DNA of 64,000 bases from Pseudoxanthomonas sp. X-1 (GCF_020042665.1 NZ_CP083376.1:780001-844000); one strand, 5' to 3'; positions 20,808 through 29,897 are shown, numbered from the stretch's first letter. The notes: generated by a model not told the origin, from the sequence alone. Numbers and translations: made by a program.

Positions 20808-21129
20808 GAACGAAGATCAAGCCGTTTCCGCCCTGAACGCCCTGGCCCACACCCAGCGCCTGCGCGTGTTCCGCGCCCTGATCGTTGCCGGCCCGGAAGG
20901 CATGACACCGAGCACGCTGGCCGACCAGCTCGACGTGGCCCGCAACACCTTGTCCTTCCATCTGAAGGAACTGGCCCATGCCGGCCTCGTCACCATCGAG
21001 CAGCAGGGCCGCAACCTGATCTATCGGGCCGAGTACGGCCACATGAACGGCCTGATCGGCTACCTGACCGAGCATTGCTGCCAAGGCGGCGTGTGCGAAG
21101 TCACCGAATCCACCCGCTGCGACTGCTGA
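20806..21129 (+). CDS. arsR: ArsR-family arsenite-responsive repressor
   Basis: A 107-residue winged-helix repressor of the ars operon. The HTH spans about residues 35-60 (PSTLADQLDVARNTLSFHLK). It lacks the classic ELCVCDL site. Instead the C-terminus has Cys91, Cys92 and Cys97 (EHCCQGGVC) plus two more Cys at the end, like the C-terminal As(III) site of the Acidithiobacillus-type ArsR. It is the first gene of a five-gene rightward operon. An earlier TTG start at 20788 is open but unlikely. Confidence 0.93.
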   Translation: MNEDQAVSALNALAHTQRLRVFRALIVAGPEGMTPSTLADQLDVARNTLSFHLKELAHAGLVTIEQQGRNLIYRAEYGHMNGLIGYLTEHCCQGGVCEVTESTRCDC

Positions 21130-21133
21130 CACC

Positions 21134-21631
21134 ATGACGACCGACACCACCTACAACGCCTTGTTCATCTGCACGGGCAATTCCGCCCGCTCCATCCTCG
21201 CCGAAGGCTTGCTCAACGCGCTGGGCCAAGGCCGTTTTCACGCCTATTCGGCCGGCAGTCACCCGAAGGGCGAGGTTCACCCGCTGGCGCTCGCCACGCT
21301 GGAGCGGCTGCACCTGCCGACGACCGACTACCGCAGCAAGAGCTGGGACGAGTTCGTGAAGCCCGACGCGCCGGTGTTCGACTTCATCTTCACCGTCTGC
21401 GACAACGCCGCCGGCGAGGCGTGTCCGCTGTGGCCGGGCAAGCCCGTGTCGGCCCATTGGGGCGTGCCCGACCCGGCCGCGGTCGAAGGCGCCGATGAGC
21501 AGCAGCGCAAAGCGTTCCTCGATGCAGCGATCACGCTGCGCCGACGCATCGAACTGTTCCTGTCGCTGCCGCTCCAGCGCCTCGATGCCATGTCCTTGCA
21601 GCGCGAACTGCGCGACATAGGCCGCCAGTGA
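21134..21631 (+). CDS. arsC: Arsenate reductase, low-molecular-weight phosphatase (thioredoxin-coupled) type
   Basis: Reduces As(V) to As(III) with a three-cysteine relay. It has 165 residues. The phosphate loop CTGNSAR (Cys13-X5-Arg19) is followed by the downstream pair in VCDNAAGEACP, matching the catalytic cysteines of pI258-type ArsC. The start is four bases after the arsR stop. A second, unrelated arsenate reductase is encoded two genes downstream. Confidence 0.92.
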   Translation: MTTDTTYNALFICTGNSARSILAEGLLNALGQGRFHAYSAGSHPKGEVHPLALATLERLHLPTTDYRSKSWDEFVKPDAPVFDFIFTVCDNAAGEACPLWPGKPVSAHWGVPDPAAVEGADEQQRKAFLDAAITLRRRIELFLSLPLQRLDAMSLQRELRDIGRQ

Positions 21632-21641
21632 GGCCCGCCCG

Positions 21642-22718
21642 ATGACCGCAACCAATACCGCCGGCTCCACGCCGGCCGCGTCTGCCATGAGCGGCTTCGA
21701 GCGATACCTGAGCGTTTGGGTGGCGCTGTGCATCGTCGCCGGCATCGCCCTCGGCCAGTTCGCACCGGGCGTGTTCCAGGCCATCGGGCACATGGAAATC
21801 GCCCAGGTCAATCTGCCGGTTGGCTTGCTCATTTGGGTGATGATCGTGCCGATGCTGCTGAAAGTGGACTTCGGCGCACTCGGCCAGGTCGGGCAGCACT
21901 GGCGCGGCATCGGCGTCACGTTGTTCGTGAACTGGGCGGTCAAGCCGTTCTCGATGGCGCTGCTGGCGTGGATCTTCATTCGTCACCTTTTCGCACAGTG
22001 GCTGCCGGCCGAACAACTGGACAGCTACATCGCCGGCCTGATCCTGCTGGCCGCCGCGCCGTGTACGGCAATGGTCTTCGTCTGGAGCCGGCTGACCGGC
22101 GGCGACCCGGTGTTCACGCTGTCGCAAGTCGCGCTCAACGACACCATCATGGTGTTCGCCTTCGCGCCCGTCGTCGGCCTGCTGCTGGGCCTGTCGTCCA
22201 TCACCGTGCCGTGGGACACGCTGCTGGTGTCGGTGGCGCTCTACATCGTCATCCCGGTCATCCTCGCCCAGTTCTGGCGCCGGGCGCTGCTGCGCCGGGG
22301 CCAGGCCACGTTCGACCGGGCGCTGGAGCGCATCGGCCCGTTGTCCATCGCGGCGCTGCTGCTGACGCTGGTGCTGCTGTTCGCCTTCCAGGGCGAGGCC
22401 ATCATTCGACAGCCGCTGGTGATCGCCATGCTGGCGGTGCCGATCCTGATTCAAGTGTTCTTCAATTCCGGGCTGGCGTACTGGCTCAACCGCCAGGCGG
22501 GCGAAAAACACAACATCGCCTGTCCCTCGGCGCTGATCGGCGCGAGCAATTTCTTCGAGCTGGCCGTGGCCGCCGCCATCAGCCTGTTCGGTTTCCACTC
22601 CGGCGCGGCGCTGGCCACCGTGGTCGGCGTGCTGATCGAGGTGCCGGTGATGCTGCTGGTGGTGCGCGTGGTCAACCGCTCTCGCGGCTGGTACGAGCGC
22701 CGCGCGACCACTTCGTAA
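21642..22718 (+). CDS. acr3: ACR3-type arsenite efflux permease
   Basis: Inner-membrane arsenite exporter of the BART superfamily. It has 358 residues and about ten hydrophobic helices. The family hallmark APCTAMVFVWSRLTGGD (conserved Cys in TM4) lies near residues 142-158, with NDTIMVFAFAP next. It starts ten bases after arsC and exports the As(III) made by both reductases. It is distinct from the ArsB permease. Confidence 0.94.
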   Translation: MTATNTAGSTPAASAMSGFERYLSVWVALCIVAGIALGQFAPGVFQAIGHMEIAQVNLPVGLLIWVMIVPMLLKVDFGALGQVGQHWRGIGVTLFVNWAVKPFSMALLAWIFIRHLFAQWLPAEQLDSYIAGLILLAAAPCTAMVFVWSRLTGGDPVFTLSQVALNDTIMVFAFAPVVGLLLGLSSITVPWDTLLVSVALYIVIPVILAQFWRRALLRRGQATFDRALERIGPLSIAALLLTLVLLFAFQGEAIIRQPLVIAMLAVPILIQVFFNSGLAYWLNRQAGEKHNIACPSALIGASNFFELAVAAAISLFGFHSGAALATVVGVLIEVPVMLLVVRVVNRSRGWYERRATTS

Positions 22719-22734
22719 TCTTCAAGAGCATCCC

Positions 22735-23157
22735 ATGAACACCATCACGATCTACCACAACCCGGCCTGCGGCACCTCGCGCAACGTGCTCGGTCTGATC
22801 CGCAACAGCGGTGAGGAACCTTCCGTCATCGAGTACCTGAAAACGCCGCCCGACCGCGCCACGCTCCAGGCGCTGATCGCGGCGATGGGCGTGCCGGTGC
22901 GGGACGTGCTGCGCGAGAAAGGCACACCCTATGCCGACCTCGACCTGGGCAATCCGAAGTGGAGCGACGACGACCTGATCGGTTTCATGCTCCAGCATCC
23001 CATCCTCATCAACCGGCCGATCGTGGTCACGCCGCTGGGTACGCGCCTGTGCCGGCCGTCGGAAGCCGTGCTCGACCTGCTGCCGCAGCCGCAGCGCGGC
23101 GCGTTCAACAAGGAAGACGGCGAGCCGGTGGTCGATCAGGACGGCCGCCGTGTCTGA
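22735..23157 (+). CDS. arsC: Arsenate reductase, glutaredoxin-coupled (R773) type
   Basis: A 140-residue ArsC of the glutathione/glutaredoxin-dependent family. The catalytic Cys12 is in [11 protein letters not shown], and the arginine triad region is visible at [21 protein letters not shown]. It belongs to a different fold family from the first ArsC of this operon. It overlaps arsH by eight bases. Confidence 0.93.
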   Translation: MNTITIYHNPACGTSRNVLGLIRNSGEEPSVIEYLKTPPDRATLQALIAAMGVPVRDVLREKGTPYADLDLGNPKWSDDDLIGFMLQHPILINRPIVVTPLGTRLCRPSEAVLDLLPQPQRGAFNKEDGEPVVDQDGRRV

Positions 23158-23872
23158 ATCCCGCGTCGACCTGCCGAACATCGACACGGCGCTGTTCCAG
23201 CAACCGGACACCGAACACCTGTTCGCGCCGGCACGGGCCACGCACGTGCCGCGCTTCCTGCTGCTCTACGGTTCGCTGCGCGAACGCTCGTTCAGCCGCC
23301 TCGCCGCCGAAGAAGCGGCCCGGATCCTGCGGGCGCTGGGCGGCGAAACCCGGTTGTTCAATCCGTCCGGCCTGCCGCTGGTGGACGATGCGCCGGCCGA
23401 TCACCCGAAGGTCAAGGAACTGCACGAACTGGTGCAATGGGCCGAAGGCATGGTGTGGAGTTCGCCAGAGCGCCACGGCGCGATGACCGGCCTGATGAAG
23501 ACCCAAATCGACTGGATTCCGCTGTCGGTCGGCGCGGTGCGCCCGACCCAGGGCAAGACGCTGGCGGTGATGCAGGTATCGGGCGGCTCGCAGTCGTTCA
23601 ACGCCGTCAACCAGATGCGCGTGCTCGGCCGCTGGATGCGGATGCTGACCGTCCCGAACCAGTCCTCGGTTGCCAAGGCGTACCAGGAGTTCGACGAGGC
23701 CGGACGCATGAAGCCCTCGGCCTACTACGACCGCATCGTGGACGTGATGGAAGAACTGATGAAGTTCACGCTGCTCACGCGCGACGCGGCCCCGTATCTG
23801 GTGGATCGGTACAGCGAACGCAAGGAAAGCGCCGAGGCGTCGAGCCGGCGGGTCAATCAGGCGGCGATTTGA
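23150..23872 (+). CDS. arsH: ArsH NADPH-dependent FMN oxidoreductase
   Basis: A 240-residue flavodoxin-like protein. ArsH oxidises trivalent organoarsenicals and gives resistance to methylarsenite. Flavin-binding signature segments are [20 protein letters not shown] and [20 protein letters not shown]. It begins with GTG inside the end of arsC (overlap eight bases) and ends the arsenic operon. Confidence 0.93.
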   Translation: MSESRVDLPNIDTALFQQPDTEHLFAPARATHVPRFLLLYGSLRERSFSRLAAEEAARILRALGGETRLFNPSGLPLVDDAPADHPKVKELHELVQWAEGMVWSSPERHGAMTGLMKTQIDWIPLSVGAVRPTQGKTLAVMQVSGGSQSFNAVNQMRVLGRWMRMLTVPNQSSVAKAYQEFDEAGRMKPSAYYDRIVDVMEELMKFTLLTRDAAPYLVDRYSERKESAEASSRRVNQAAI

Positions 23873-23906
23873 TCTTCCCCGCAGCCACTGGCAGCGGTAC
23901 GCCCCG

Positions 23907-25070
23907 TTAGCGTTTGCGCGTGTTGGGGCGTGCCGTTCTGCGCGATTCGATCAGCCGCCGCGTGTTCTCCAGTTCCTTTTGCAGCATTTCGGCATCCGGC
24001 AGCACCATCTTGTAGTTCGCGGCCATCACCTTCGACGGCAACCCCTCCAGCGCGTACCGCGCCAAGGCGTGTCCCTTGTCTGCACACAAGATCAGGCCCA
24101 CAGGCGGGTTCTCGTCGGCGAACGTCCAATGCTCTTTCGCGTAATTGCAATAAAGGTGCATCTGGCCCACGTCGGCATGGGTCAAGGCACCGAGCTTCAA
24201 GTCGATGATGACCAGGCAGCGCAACTTGCGATGGAAGAACAGCAAATCGACGCGATACCACGTCTGGTCGATGCGAAGCCGGCGCTGCCGCCCGACAAAG
24301 GTGAAGCCATCGCCCAATTCGAGCAGGAAGTCTTCTAGCCGCCGAATCAAGGCTTGTTCGAGGTCGGATTCGGAATACTCATCCTTGAGGTCAAGGAACT
24401 CCAGCACGAACGGGTCTTTGATCGCGTCGTCGGCCGTGACGGCATCGGCCGGCTTCGGCACGGCGCCCTTGACCAGCATCGCTGCCTTGTTCTTCGACAG
24501 CGCCGTGCGTTCGTAGAACTGGCTGCCGATCTGCCGGTCGAGCTGGCGCACGCTCCAGCCGCCGCGCAGGGCTTCGGCCTCGTAGAACTGGCGGGCGTGG
24601 TCGTCCTTGACCGTCAGCAGCCGGACATAGGCCGACCACGGCAGGGGGAAGACCTGGGCCAGTTCGTCCAGCCGCCACGGTCGCCCCTGCGCCAGCAGGG
24701 AGCGCCCTTGCGACAGCGCCGGGGAAGATTCGCTAGACACTGTCTGGCGAATTGGCCAGGTTAGGAAGAACGCCCGCATCTGCTGCAAGTTCGGGCGGCT
24801 GAACCCGCGCCCGAACTGCGCGGTCAGGTCGGCAGACAGCCGCTCCATCAACTGCTCGCCGTAGCCTGCGCGCCGCTTACCCTGCTGCTCGGCTTCCACG
24901 ATGCGGCGGCCAATCTCCCAATAGCTCGCCGTCATCAGCGCATTGACGCTGCGCGCCGTCGCGCGGCGCGCAGCATCGAGCACTTCCACGATGCCGCTGT
25001 GAATGCCGGCATAGCCGGCCGGCAAGGCGGCGGGGGTTTCCTCCGCCGCCGCAAGCGTCTTCTTGGTCAT
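23907..25070 (-). CDS. DUF1016 / YhcG-type PD-(D/E)XK nuclease domain protein
   Basis: A 387-residue protein with an N-terminal DUF1016 part (TASYWEIGRRIVEAEQQGKR, then YGEQLMERLSADL) and a C-terminal nuclease-like part with YRVDLLFFHRKLRCLVIIDLK (Asp and Asp-X-Lys near residues 277-292). YhcG-type proteins occur next to integrases of Tn4371-like ICEs and are related to RPN/restriction-type nucleases. The start overlaps the integrase stop by four bases (ATGA), so it is expressed with the integrase. Confidence 0.88.
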   Translation of the reverse strand: MTKKTLAAAEETPAALPAGYAGIHSGIVEVLDAARRATARSVNALMTASYWEIGRRIVEAEQQGKRRAGYGEQLMERLSADLTAQFGRGFSRPNLQQMRAFFLTWPIRQTVSSESSPALSQGRSLLAQGRPWRLDELAQVFPLPWSAYVRLLTVKDDHARQFYEAEALRGGWSVRQLDRQIGSQFYERTALSKNKAAMLVKGAVPKPADAVTADDAIKDPFVLEFLDLKDEYSESDLEQALIRRLEDFLLELGDGFTFVGRQRRLRIDQTWYRVDLLFFHRKLRCLVIIDLKLGALTHADVGQMHLYCNYAKEHWTFADENPPVGLILCADKGHALARYALEGLPSKVMAANYKMVLPDAEMLQKELENTRRLIESRRTARPNTRKR

Positions 25071-26266
25071 GCCGTGACCTCCGCAGGGCGAGTTGCGCCG
25101 GTGATCGTCTTGCGCCGGTTCGCCACCAGTTCGGCCGCCTTGCGCACGGGGTCATCCTCGGTGTGGACGTAGCGCATGAACATCGCCACGGTCTTGTGCG
25201 CGGTCAGCGCCATGCCGACCTTGACCGGGATACCCGAGTTGGCAATGTCGGTCGCTGAGCGATGGCGGATGCCGTGCGTACCCACATGCGCGGCACCGGC
25301 TGCTTTCAGCGCGCGGCTCCAGCCGTTGTAATACTCGCCCGTGGTCAGGTGTTGGCCGGGATGGTTCGGGGACGGCAGCACATAGGGACAATCATCCCGG
25401 CGCGGCGCCGTCGAAAGCAGCCGATAGACTTCCTCGCTCATGGGCTTGGACATGCCGCCGGTCTTGCTGTCGGGCCAGACGACGCGCCGGTTCTCGAAGT
25501 CCACCCAATCCCATTGGAGCGTGACGATTTCGCCGCGACGGCCGGCGAACTCGAATTGCAGCCGGATCGCCAGTGGGATGACGTAGTTCTCCAGCCCCTC
25601 GACCTCCAGATGGTCAAGATGACGAAACAGCTTGCCCATGTCCTCGTCACTGATGAGGTGGGTGGCCTTGCCGTTGGGAAACATGGGGACGTGGCGGCAC
25701 GGATTGGTGCCATCGGGCCGGTAGCCCCACACCTCGGCCAGATTGAACATCCGGCGCATGACGCTGAACGTCCGGTTCGCGTCGGCCGGCTTGTGCGTCA
25801 TCTTCTTCATCATCCCGGCCACGTCCGGGCGCTTCACGTCCTGAACCTTCATGCGGCCGATCATCGGAACGATGTTGCGGTCGATGACGCTCTGGTAGCC
25901 TTCCTGCGTGCTGGGCTTGTTGCGCAGCTTGGAGTAGTCCTCCATGAACTTCGTGCATAGCTCCTTGACCGTGGGAGCTTTGCGCGCAGTCGCCTTGTCG
26001 GCGGACGGGTCGCCGCCCCGACGCACCTGGGCCAGCCATTCCTGCGCCAGCGAGCGGGCCTGTTCGACTGTCAGTTCCCCGTACAGGCCCAAGGCAGGCT
26101 TGCGGCGCTCCCCGGCGTTCGTCCGGTACTGGAGCATGAACACCTTGCGACCCGATGGGGTAATCTTGCACAAGAAGCCGGGCACCAGGGTGTCCCTGAG
26201 TTCGACGGCCTGCACCTGGGGTTGCGCCGCATCGACTGCGGACTTGGTGAGCTTGATTTTCGCCAT
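25067..26266 (-). CDS. int: Tyrosine site-specific integrase of the ICE
   Basis: A 399-residue phage-type recombinase. It has the N-terminal arm-binding domain (DUF4102-like, about residues 1-90), a SAM-like core-binding domain (about 100-190) and the catalytic domain. The latter has Arg in AGRRGEIV (~242), HGIRH (~331-335) and the Tyr in MFMRYVHTED (~365). The start at 26266 has GAGGAG six bases upstream; the longer in-frame start is poorly supported. It sits 176 bases from the proposed attachment site. Confidence 0.95.
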   Translation of the reverse strand: MAKIKLTKSAVDAAQPQVQAVELRDTLVPGFLCKITPSGRKVFMLQYRTNAGERRKPALGLYGELTVEQARSLAQEWLAQVRRGGDPSADKATARKAPTVKELCTKFMEDYSKLRNKPSTQEGYQSVIDRNIVPMIGRMKVQDVKRPDVAGMMKKMTHKPADANRTFSVMRRMFNLAEVWGYRPDGTNPCRHVPMFPNGKATHLISDEDMGKLFRHLDHLEVEGLENYVIPLAIRLQFEFAGRRGEIVTLQWDWVDFENRRVVWPDSKTGGMSKPMSEEVYRLLSTAPRRDDCPYVLPSPNHPGQHLTTGEYYNGWSRALKAAGAAHVGTHGIRHRSATDIANSGIPVKVGMALTAHKTVAMFMRYVHTEDDPVRKAAELVANRRKTITGATRPAEVTA

Positions 26267-26441
26267 GATGACTCCTCGGAAAGACCCGATTCCCAAGAGC
26301 CTCATAGGGGCCACCAGCCGGGAAGTTGGGTCAGGTTTCGGAAAGCACCGGCATATGTTGAACTCACCTAAGTCCTTGATAAACCTGTTGTATCGAGCTT
26401 TGGCGTAGTCCAGCGGAGTTCGGTGCTGGAGTCATGGTGAA

Positions 26442-26449
26442 ATGAAAAA
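26442..26449. other. Proposed ICE attachment core (ATGAAAAA / TTTTTCAT)
   Basis: The 8-base core read on the minus strand is TTTTTCAT, which matches the TTTTTYAT core that I recall for Tn4371-family attachment sites. It overlaps the T-tract of the btuB terminator. The inverted arms TCCAGC/GCTGGA lie just inside the element (26409-26414 and 26425-26430). The matching left core would be beyond the left edge, so the direct repeat cannot be verified here. Confidence 0.7.
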
Positions 26450-26475
26450 AGCCGGCGCGACGCGCCGGCTTTTTT
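26445..26475 (-). terminator. Rho-independent terminator of btuB
   Basis: A perfect 15-bp inverted repeat around one base (AAAAAAGCCGGCGCG and its complement), giving a GC stem flanked by A- and T-tracts. It follows the btuB stop at 26500 and could work in both directions, shielding btuB and the ICE integrase from each other. Confidence 0.9.
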
Positions 26476-26499
26476 CTGCAAACCTTTTCTGGCGAAGGC

Positions 26500-28377
26500 T
26501 TACTGCCTGGCCTGCCAGCGCACGCTGACGGTGTACTCGCGGCCGGGCTGGTTGTACCACTGGACCGTCTCGTAGTCCTTGTCGAACACGTTGGCCGCCT
26601 TGGCCAGCAGGGTCCAGTCACGCGACAGGGCGTATTCCAGACGCACGTCCATCGTGCCGTAGCCGCCCAGGCGCTGGGTGTTGGCCGCGTCGTCGTAGCG
26701 CTTGCCGGCGGCGTTGCCGGTCAGGCCCAGGCGGAAGTCGCCGATCGCATAGTCCAGGTCCAGGCGGGCGGTGTCGCGGGCGCGGCGCGCCAGCCACTTG
26801 TCGTGGTTGGCGCCATCGCCGTCGTCGCGCGCGTCGGCGTGGCTGAGCTGGGCATTGATATCCAGCCCGGCCAGGGTGACGAAGCCGGTCAGCTCCGCGC
26901 CGCGGATCCTGGCCTTGTCCACGTTGACCACATTGAAGGCCGTGTCGTAGCCGATCAGGTCGTCGATGCGGGTCTCGTAGGCGTTGAAGGTCCAGTTCCA
27001 GCCCTGGCCGTACTGCGCCAGGCCCAGATTGAGCGACTTGCTCTTCTCCGGCTTGAGGTCCGGATTGCTGAAGCCCGGGTAGTACAGGTCGTTGAAATTC
27101 GGCGCCTTGAATCCGGTGCCCGCGTTGGCGGTGAACTTGAAGCCGTTGCCGAAGCCGAAGCCATAGCCCAGGCTGCCGGTGGTGTGCGAGCCGAACTGTT
27201 CGTTGTCGTCGTTGCGCACCGAGGCCTGCAGCGCGTGCGCGCCGAAGCTGCCCTGGTACTCGGCGAACACGCCGGTGTTGTCGCGCGCGTCGATGTCGTA
27301 AGGCGTGGTGCTGGTGACGCGGTCGTTCAGCCAGTCCACGCCCAGGGTGAAGGTCTGGCCTTCGGCGAAGCGGTAGTCGCCCTGCGCCGAGGCGGTGTCG
27401 CGGCGGGTGTCGAAGGTGCTGACGAAGCTGCGCGTGCCGGTATCGGCATCGGCGAAGTAGTTGTCGGCCTCATCGTCGTTGCGGCCGGCCTGCACGGTCA
27501 GCTGGAACGCTTCGTTCGGGTTCCATCGCAGCTTGCCGCCGGCCACGCGCTGCAGGCTCTTGGCCTCGTTGCCGCCGAACAGGGTGCCGTCGTATTCGTT
27601 GTAGCTGTCGGCGTTGAGGAAGTTGCCCTCCAGCGCCAGCGTGTCGGTGACGTCGATGCCGGCGCGCAGGCCGAAGGAGGTGTTGCGGTAGCCGTCGCGG
27701 TCCGGCTCGTCGGCATAGCAGCCGGCGCCGAAGGGGTGGGCCGCATCGCCGGCGGTGCCACGGCAGGCGTTGATGCCGTCGGTGTCCTGGTAGCCGCCGT
27801 TGGCCGACAGCCAGCCGCGTTCGCCGCGGTAGCTGAAGCCGGCGCTGTGGTCGCGCAGACCATGGCTGCCGAAGCCGGCCTGGGCGTAGGTGGTCAGGCC
27901 CTTGCCGCCGCCGCGGGTGAAGATCTGGATGACGCCGCCGATGGCCTCCGAGCCGTAGAGGCTCGAGCGCGGGCCGCGCACGATCTCGATGCGCTCGATC
28001 TGCGAGACCGGCAGGTCCTGGAACGCGGCCAGCCCGGCGGTGACCGAGCCGATGCGCACGCCGTCCACCAGCACCAGCACGTGGTCCGATTCGCTGCCGC
28101 GCAGGAACACGCTGGTCAGCTTGCCCGGCCCGCCCTGGTTGGCGATGTTGACGCCGGCGCGGCCGGCCAGCAGCTCGGGCAGCGAGGTGGCCTGGCTGCG
28201 CTCGATCTCCTCGCGCGAGATGACCTGCACCGGCACCAGGCTGTCCTGGACGGCGACTTCGGTGCGCGTGGCGGTGACGCTGACCTGGTCCAGATCGGTC
28301 GCATCGTCGGCGGGCCGCGCGGCGGCGGTGGCGGAAAGGCCCAGGCCGATGGCCAGGCTGAGCAGGGTGGTCTTCAT
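26500..28377 (-). CDS. btuB: BtuB, TonB-dependent vitamin B12 receptor
   Basis: Outer-membrane transporter for cobalamins. It has 625 residues with a signal peptide (MKTTLLSLAIGLGLSATAAA) and a TonB box near DLDQVSVTATR. The plug contains IERIEIVRGPRSSLYGSEAI. The 22-strand barrel ends ...YTVSVRWQ, close to the usual terminal aromatic. A cobalamin riboswitch upstream supports B12 as substrate. The start at 28377 is chosen for the signal peptide; in-frame upstream ATGs run through the riboswitch. Confidence 0.93.
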   Translation of the reverse strand: MKTTLLSLAIGLGLSATAAARPADDATDLDQVSVTATRTEVAVQDSLVPVQVISREEIERSQATSLPELLAGRAGVNIANQGGPGKLTSVFLRGSESDHVLVLVDGVRIGSVTAGLAAFQDLPVSQIERIEIVRGPRSSLYGSEAIGGVIQIFTRGGGKGLTTYAQAGFGSHGLRDHSAGFSYRGERGWLSANGGYQDTDGINACRGTAGDAAHPFGAGCYADEPDRDGYRNTSFGLRAGIDVTDTLALEGNFLNADSYNEYDGTLFGGNEAKSLQRVAGGKLRWNPNEAFQLTVQAGRNDDEADNYFADADTGTRSFVSTFDTRRDTASAQGDYRFAEGQTFTLGVDWLNDRVTSTTPYDIDARDNTGVFAEYQGSFGAHALQASVRNDDNEQFGSHTTGSLGYGFGFGNGFKFTANAGTGFKAPNFNDLYYPGFSNPDLKPEKSKSLNLGLAQYGQGWNWTFNAYETRIDDLIGYDTAFNVVNVDKARIRGAELTGFVTLAGLDINAQLSHADARDDGDGANHDKWLARRARDTARLDLDYAIGDFRLGLTGNAAGKRYDDAANTQRLGGYGTMDVRLEYALSRDWTLLAKAANVFDKDYETVQWYNQPGREYTVSVRWQARQ

Positions 28378-28529
28378 GGTGGGGAACTCCGTCGCGCGCC
28401 CCGCGCGCTTGCAAGGCAGGAAAGTCGCGGCGACGGAAGGAGCACAGGCGGACAGCGCGCACGGACAGGTGAGCGCGGCACGCGCGACGCCCTCCGCATC
28501 GCAACCGGTGATGGGTTCGCTACGAACCC
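28378..28529 (-). other. btuB leader between riboswitch and start codon
   Basis: 152 bases of leader downstream of the B12 box. This is the expected place for the riboswitch expression platform. No gene is visible. The leader ends GAGTTCCCCACC before the btuB ATG, without a clear strong ribosome site. Confidence 0.5.
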
Positions 28530-28738
28530 GTGCCTGCAGGCCGGTCTCCGGGCTTGCGAGCTGGAAGGAGGTCCTTCCGCCGTCGCGCCTTCCCGCGTGC
28601 GTCGATGCACGCAGTGGCCGATGCGTTGGCATGGCTCGCTTACCGTTGCGGGGGCAGCGCCGGATTCGTCCCGTGGCGGGGCTCACCGGCTTCCCGTTTC
28701 AACCTGGGCACGCGATGGATGCGCGGCAGGTCACCTGA
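28530..28738 (-). ncRNA. Cobalamin riboswitch upstream of btuB
   Basis: Read on the minus strand, the region holds GGGAAGCCGGTG, then AATCCGGCGCTGCCCCCGCA followed by ACGGTAAG, and near its 3' end the B12 box AGCCCGGAGACCGGCCTGC (about 28534-28554). These are the conserved landmarks of the AdoCbl riboswitch, in the right order and spacing. Binding of cobalamin should lower btuB expression. About 150 bases separate the box from the btuB start. Confidence 0.93.
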
Positions 28739-28780
28739 AAGCGGCGCGGATTGTACGCGATACGGCGCCGCGCGCGGCGC

Positions 28781-29155
28781 TCAGTCGCCGTCGCGGCCGG
28801 GGCTGTCGAGGAAATCGAACGCCGGCGCGGCACCGCCTTCCTCATCGTGGCGCGTGGTGGTCACCGGCGCGGCGGCGGGCCGGCCGCGCGGGGCGGGAAG
28901 CGCGGCGATGGCCGCCTCGGCCTCGGCGACCATCTGTTGGCGGCGCGCTTCGGGCACCTCCTGCCAGTGGCAGCCCAGCAGCGCGCCTTCCAGTGCATAG
29001 AGCAGGTTGAGGCTGGGGCGGAAGCCGGCGCGCTTGATCCGCATGAAGGCGTCCACCGGACCCGCCGCGCGCAGGTCCTCCTCGGTGCGCAGGCCGACCT
29101 GGCGCAGCCACGCGGCGGACTTGGGCCCGATGTTGCGCAGCTGCGTGGTGCTCAC
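28781..29155 (-). CDS. TfoX C-terminal domain protein
   Basis: A 124-residue protein with the TfoX/Sxy C-terminal helix-hairpin-helix-like domain (TTQLRNIGPKSAAWLRQVG, then LRTEEDLRAAGPVDAFMRIK) followed by a variable tail rich in Pro and acidic residues. It lacks the N-terminal TfoX domain, so a role in competence is doubtful. It starts with GTG, overlapping the stop of the upstream msrC gene (GTGA). Confidence 0.85.
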   Translation of the reverse strand: MSTTQLRNIGPKSAAWLRQVGLRTEEDLRAAGPVDAFMRIKRAGFRPSLNLLYALEGALLGCHWQEVPEARRQQMVAEAEAAIAALPAPRGRPAAAPVTTTRHDEEGGAAPAFDFLDSPGRDGD

Positions 29156-29637
29156 GCCAGGGCGTCCACGAAGGCCGCGGCGATGGCTTCCAGACCGCGC
29201 TGGTCGTCCTCGTCGAAGCGGCCCACCTGCGGGCTGTCGATGTCCAGCACGCCGATGAGGACATCGTCCTTCACCAGCGGCACCACCAGTTCCGAACGCG
29301 AGGCGGCGTCGCAGGCGATATGGCCCGGGAAGGCTTCCACGTCGTACACGCGCTGGGTCTGGCGGGTGCTGGCCGCCGCGCCGCACACGCCCTTGTCCAG
29401 GGCGATGCGCACGCAGGCCGGCAGGCCCTGGAACGGCCCGACCACCAGCTCTTTGCCGTCGAAGAAATAAAACCCGGCCCAGTTGAAGCCGGACAGTGCG
29501 TGGTAGAGCAGGGCGGCGAGGTTGGCGGCGTTGGCGATGCGGTCGGTTTCCCCGGACATCAGGCCGCGCGCCTGCTCCAGCAGCTGCGCGTATTGCTCGG
29601 GCTTGGTCCCGGAGAGGGTCTGGGTCGCGAATGACAT
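29152..29637 (-). CDS. msrC: GAF-domain free methionine-(R)-sulfoxide reductase
   Basis: A 161-residue GAF-fold reductase of free Met-R-sulfoxide (YebR/fRMsr family). The three family cysteines are present in LPACVRI, KGVCGAA and HIACDAAS, and the GAF core includes GFYFFDGKELVVGPFQG. The start at 29637 (MSFATQT) is preferred over an upstream in-frame ATG. It is translationally coupled to the TfoX-domain gene. Confidence 0.9.
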   Translation of the reverse strand: MSFATQTLSGTKPEQYAQLLEQARGLMSGETDRIANAANLAALLYHALSGFNWAGFYFFDGKELVVGPFQGLPACVRIALDKGVCGAAASTRQTQRVYDVEAFPGHIACDAASRSELVVPLVKDDVLIGVLDIDSPQVGRFDEDDQRGLEAIAAAFVDALA

Positions 29638-29781
29638 GTCGTGGATTCTACGACGCATGGCGCGCAGACCGGCCATGGTGTTGCAGGAAACGCTATGTCC
29701 CCGGTGCGCGCGGCGCGGAAAGCTTGGTTCTTGCGATCGAGGATCGATGATCGCGGCGCGTGTGCGTTCTGGCCTCGGAGG

Positions 29782-29897
29782 GGCAGCGGGCCGGCGGGCG
29801 GTGGCCGCTTTTCCCTCAATCAGGGCATCCTGCCCTGCTTTAAGGCGCTCGGCTTCCTGCCTCGCTAGGCGCGGCCACCGCCCGCCGGCCCGCTGCC
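29782..29897. repeat. Perfect 27-bp inverted repeat with nested hairpin
   Basis: Arm one at 29782-29808 (begins GGCAGCGGGCCGGCGGGCGG) is the exact reverse complement of arm two at 29871-29897, with 62 bases between. Inside, CAGGGCA (29821-29827) pairs with TGCCCTG (29831-29837) over three bases. It contains no coding potential. It may be a miniature element or a structured RNA. Confidence 0.85.
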
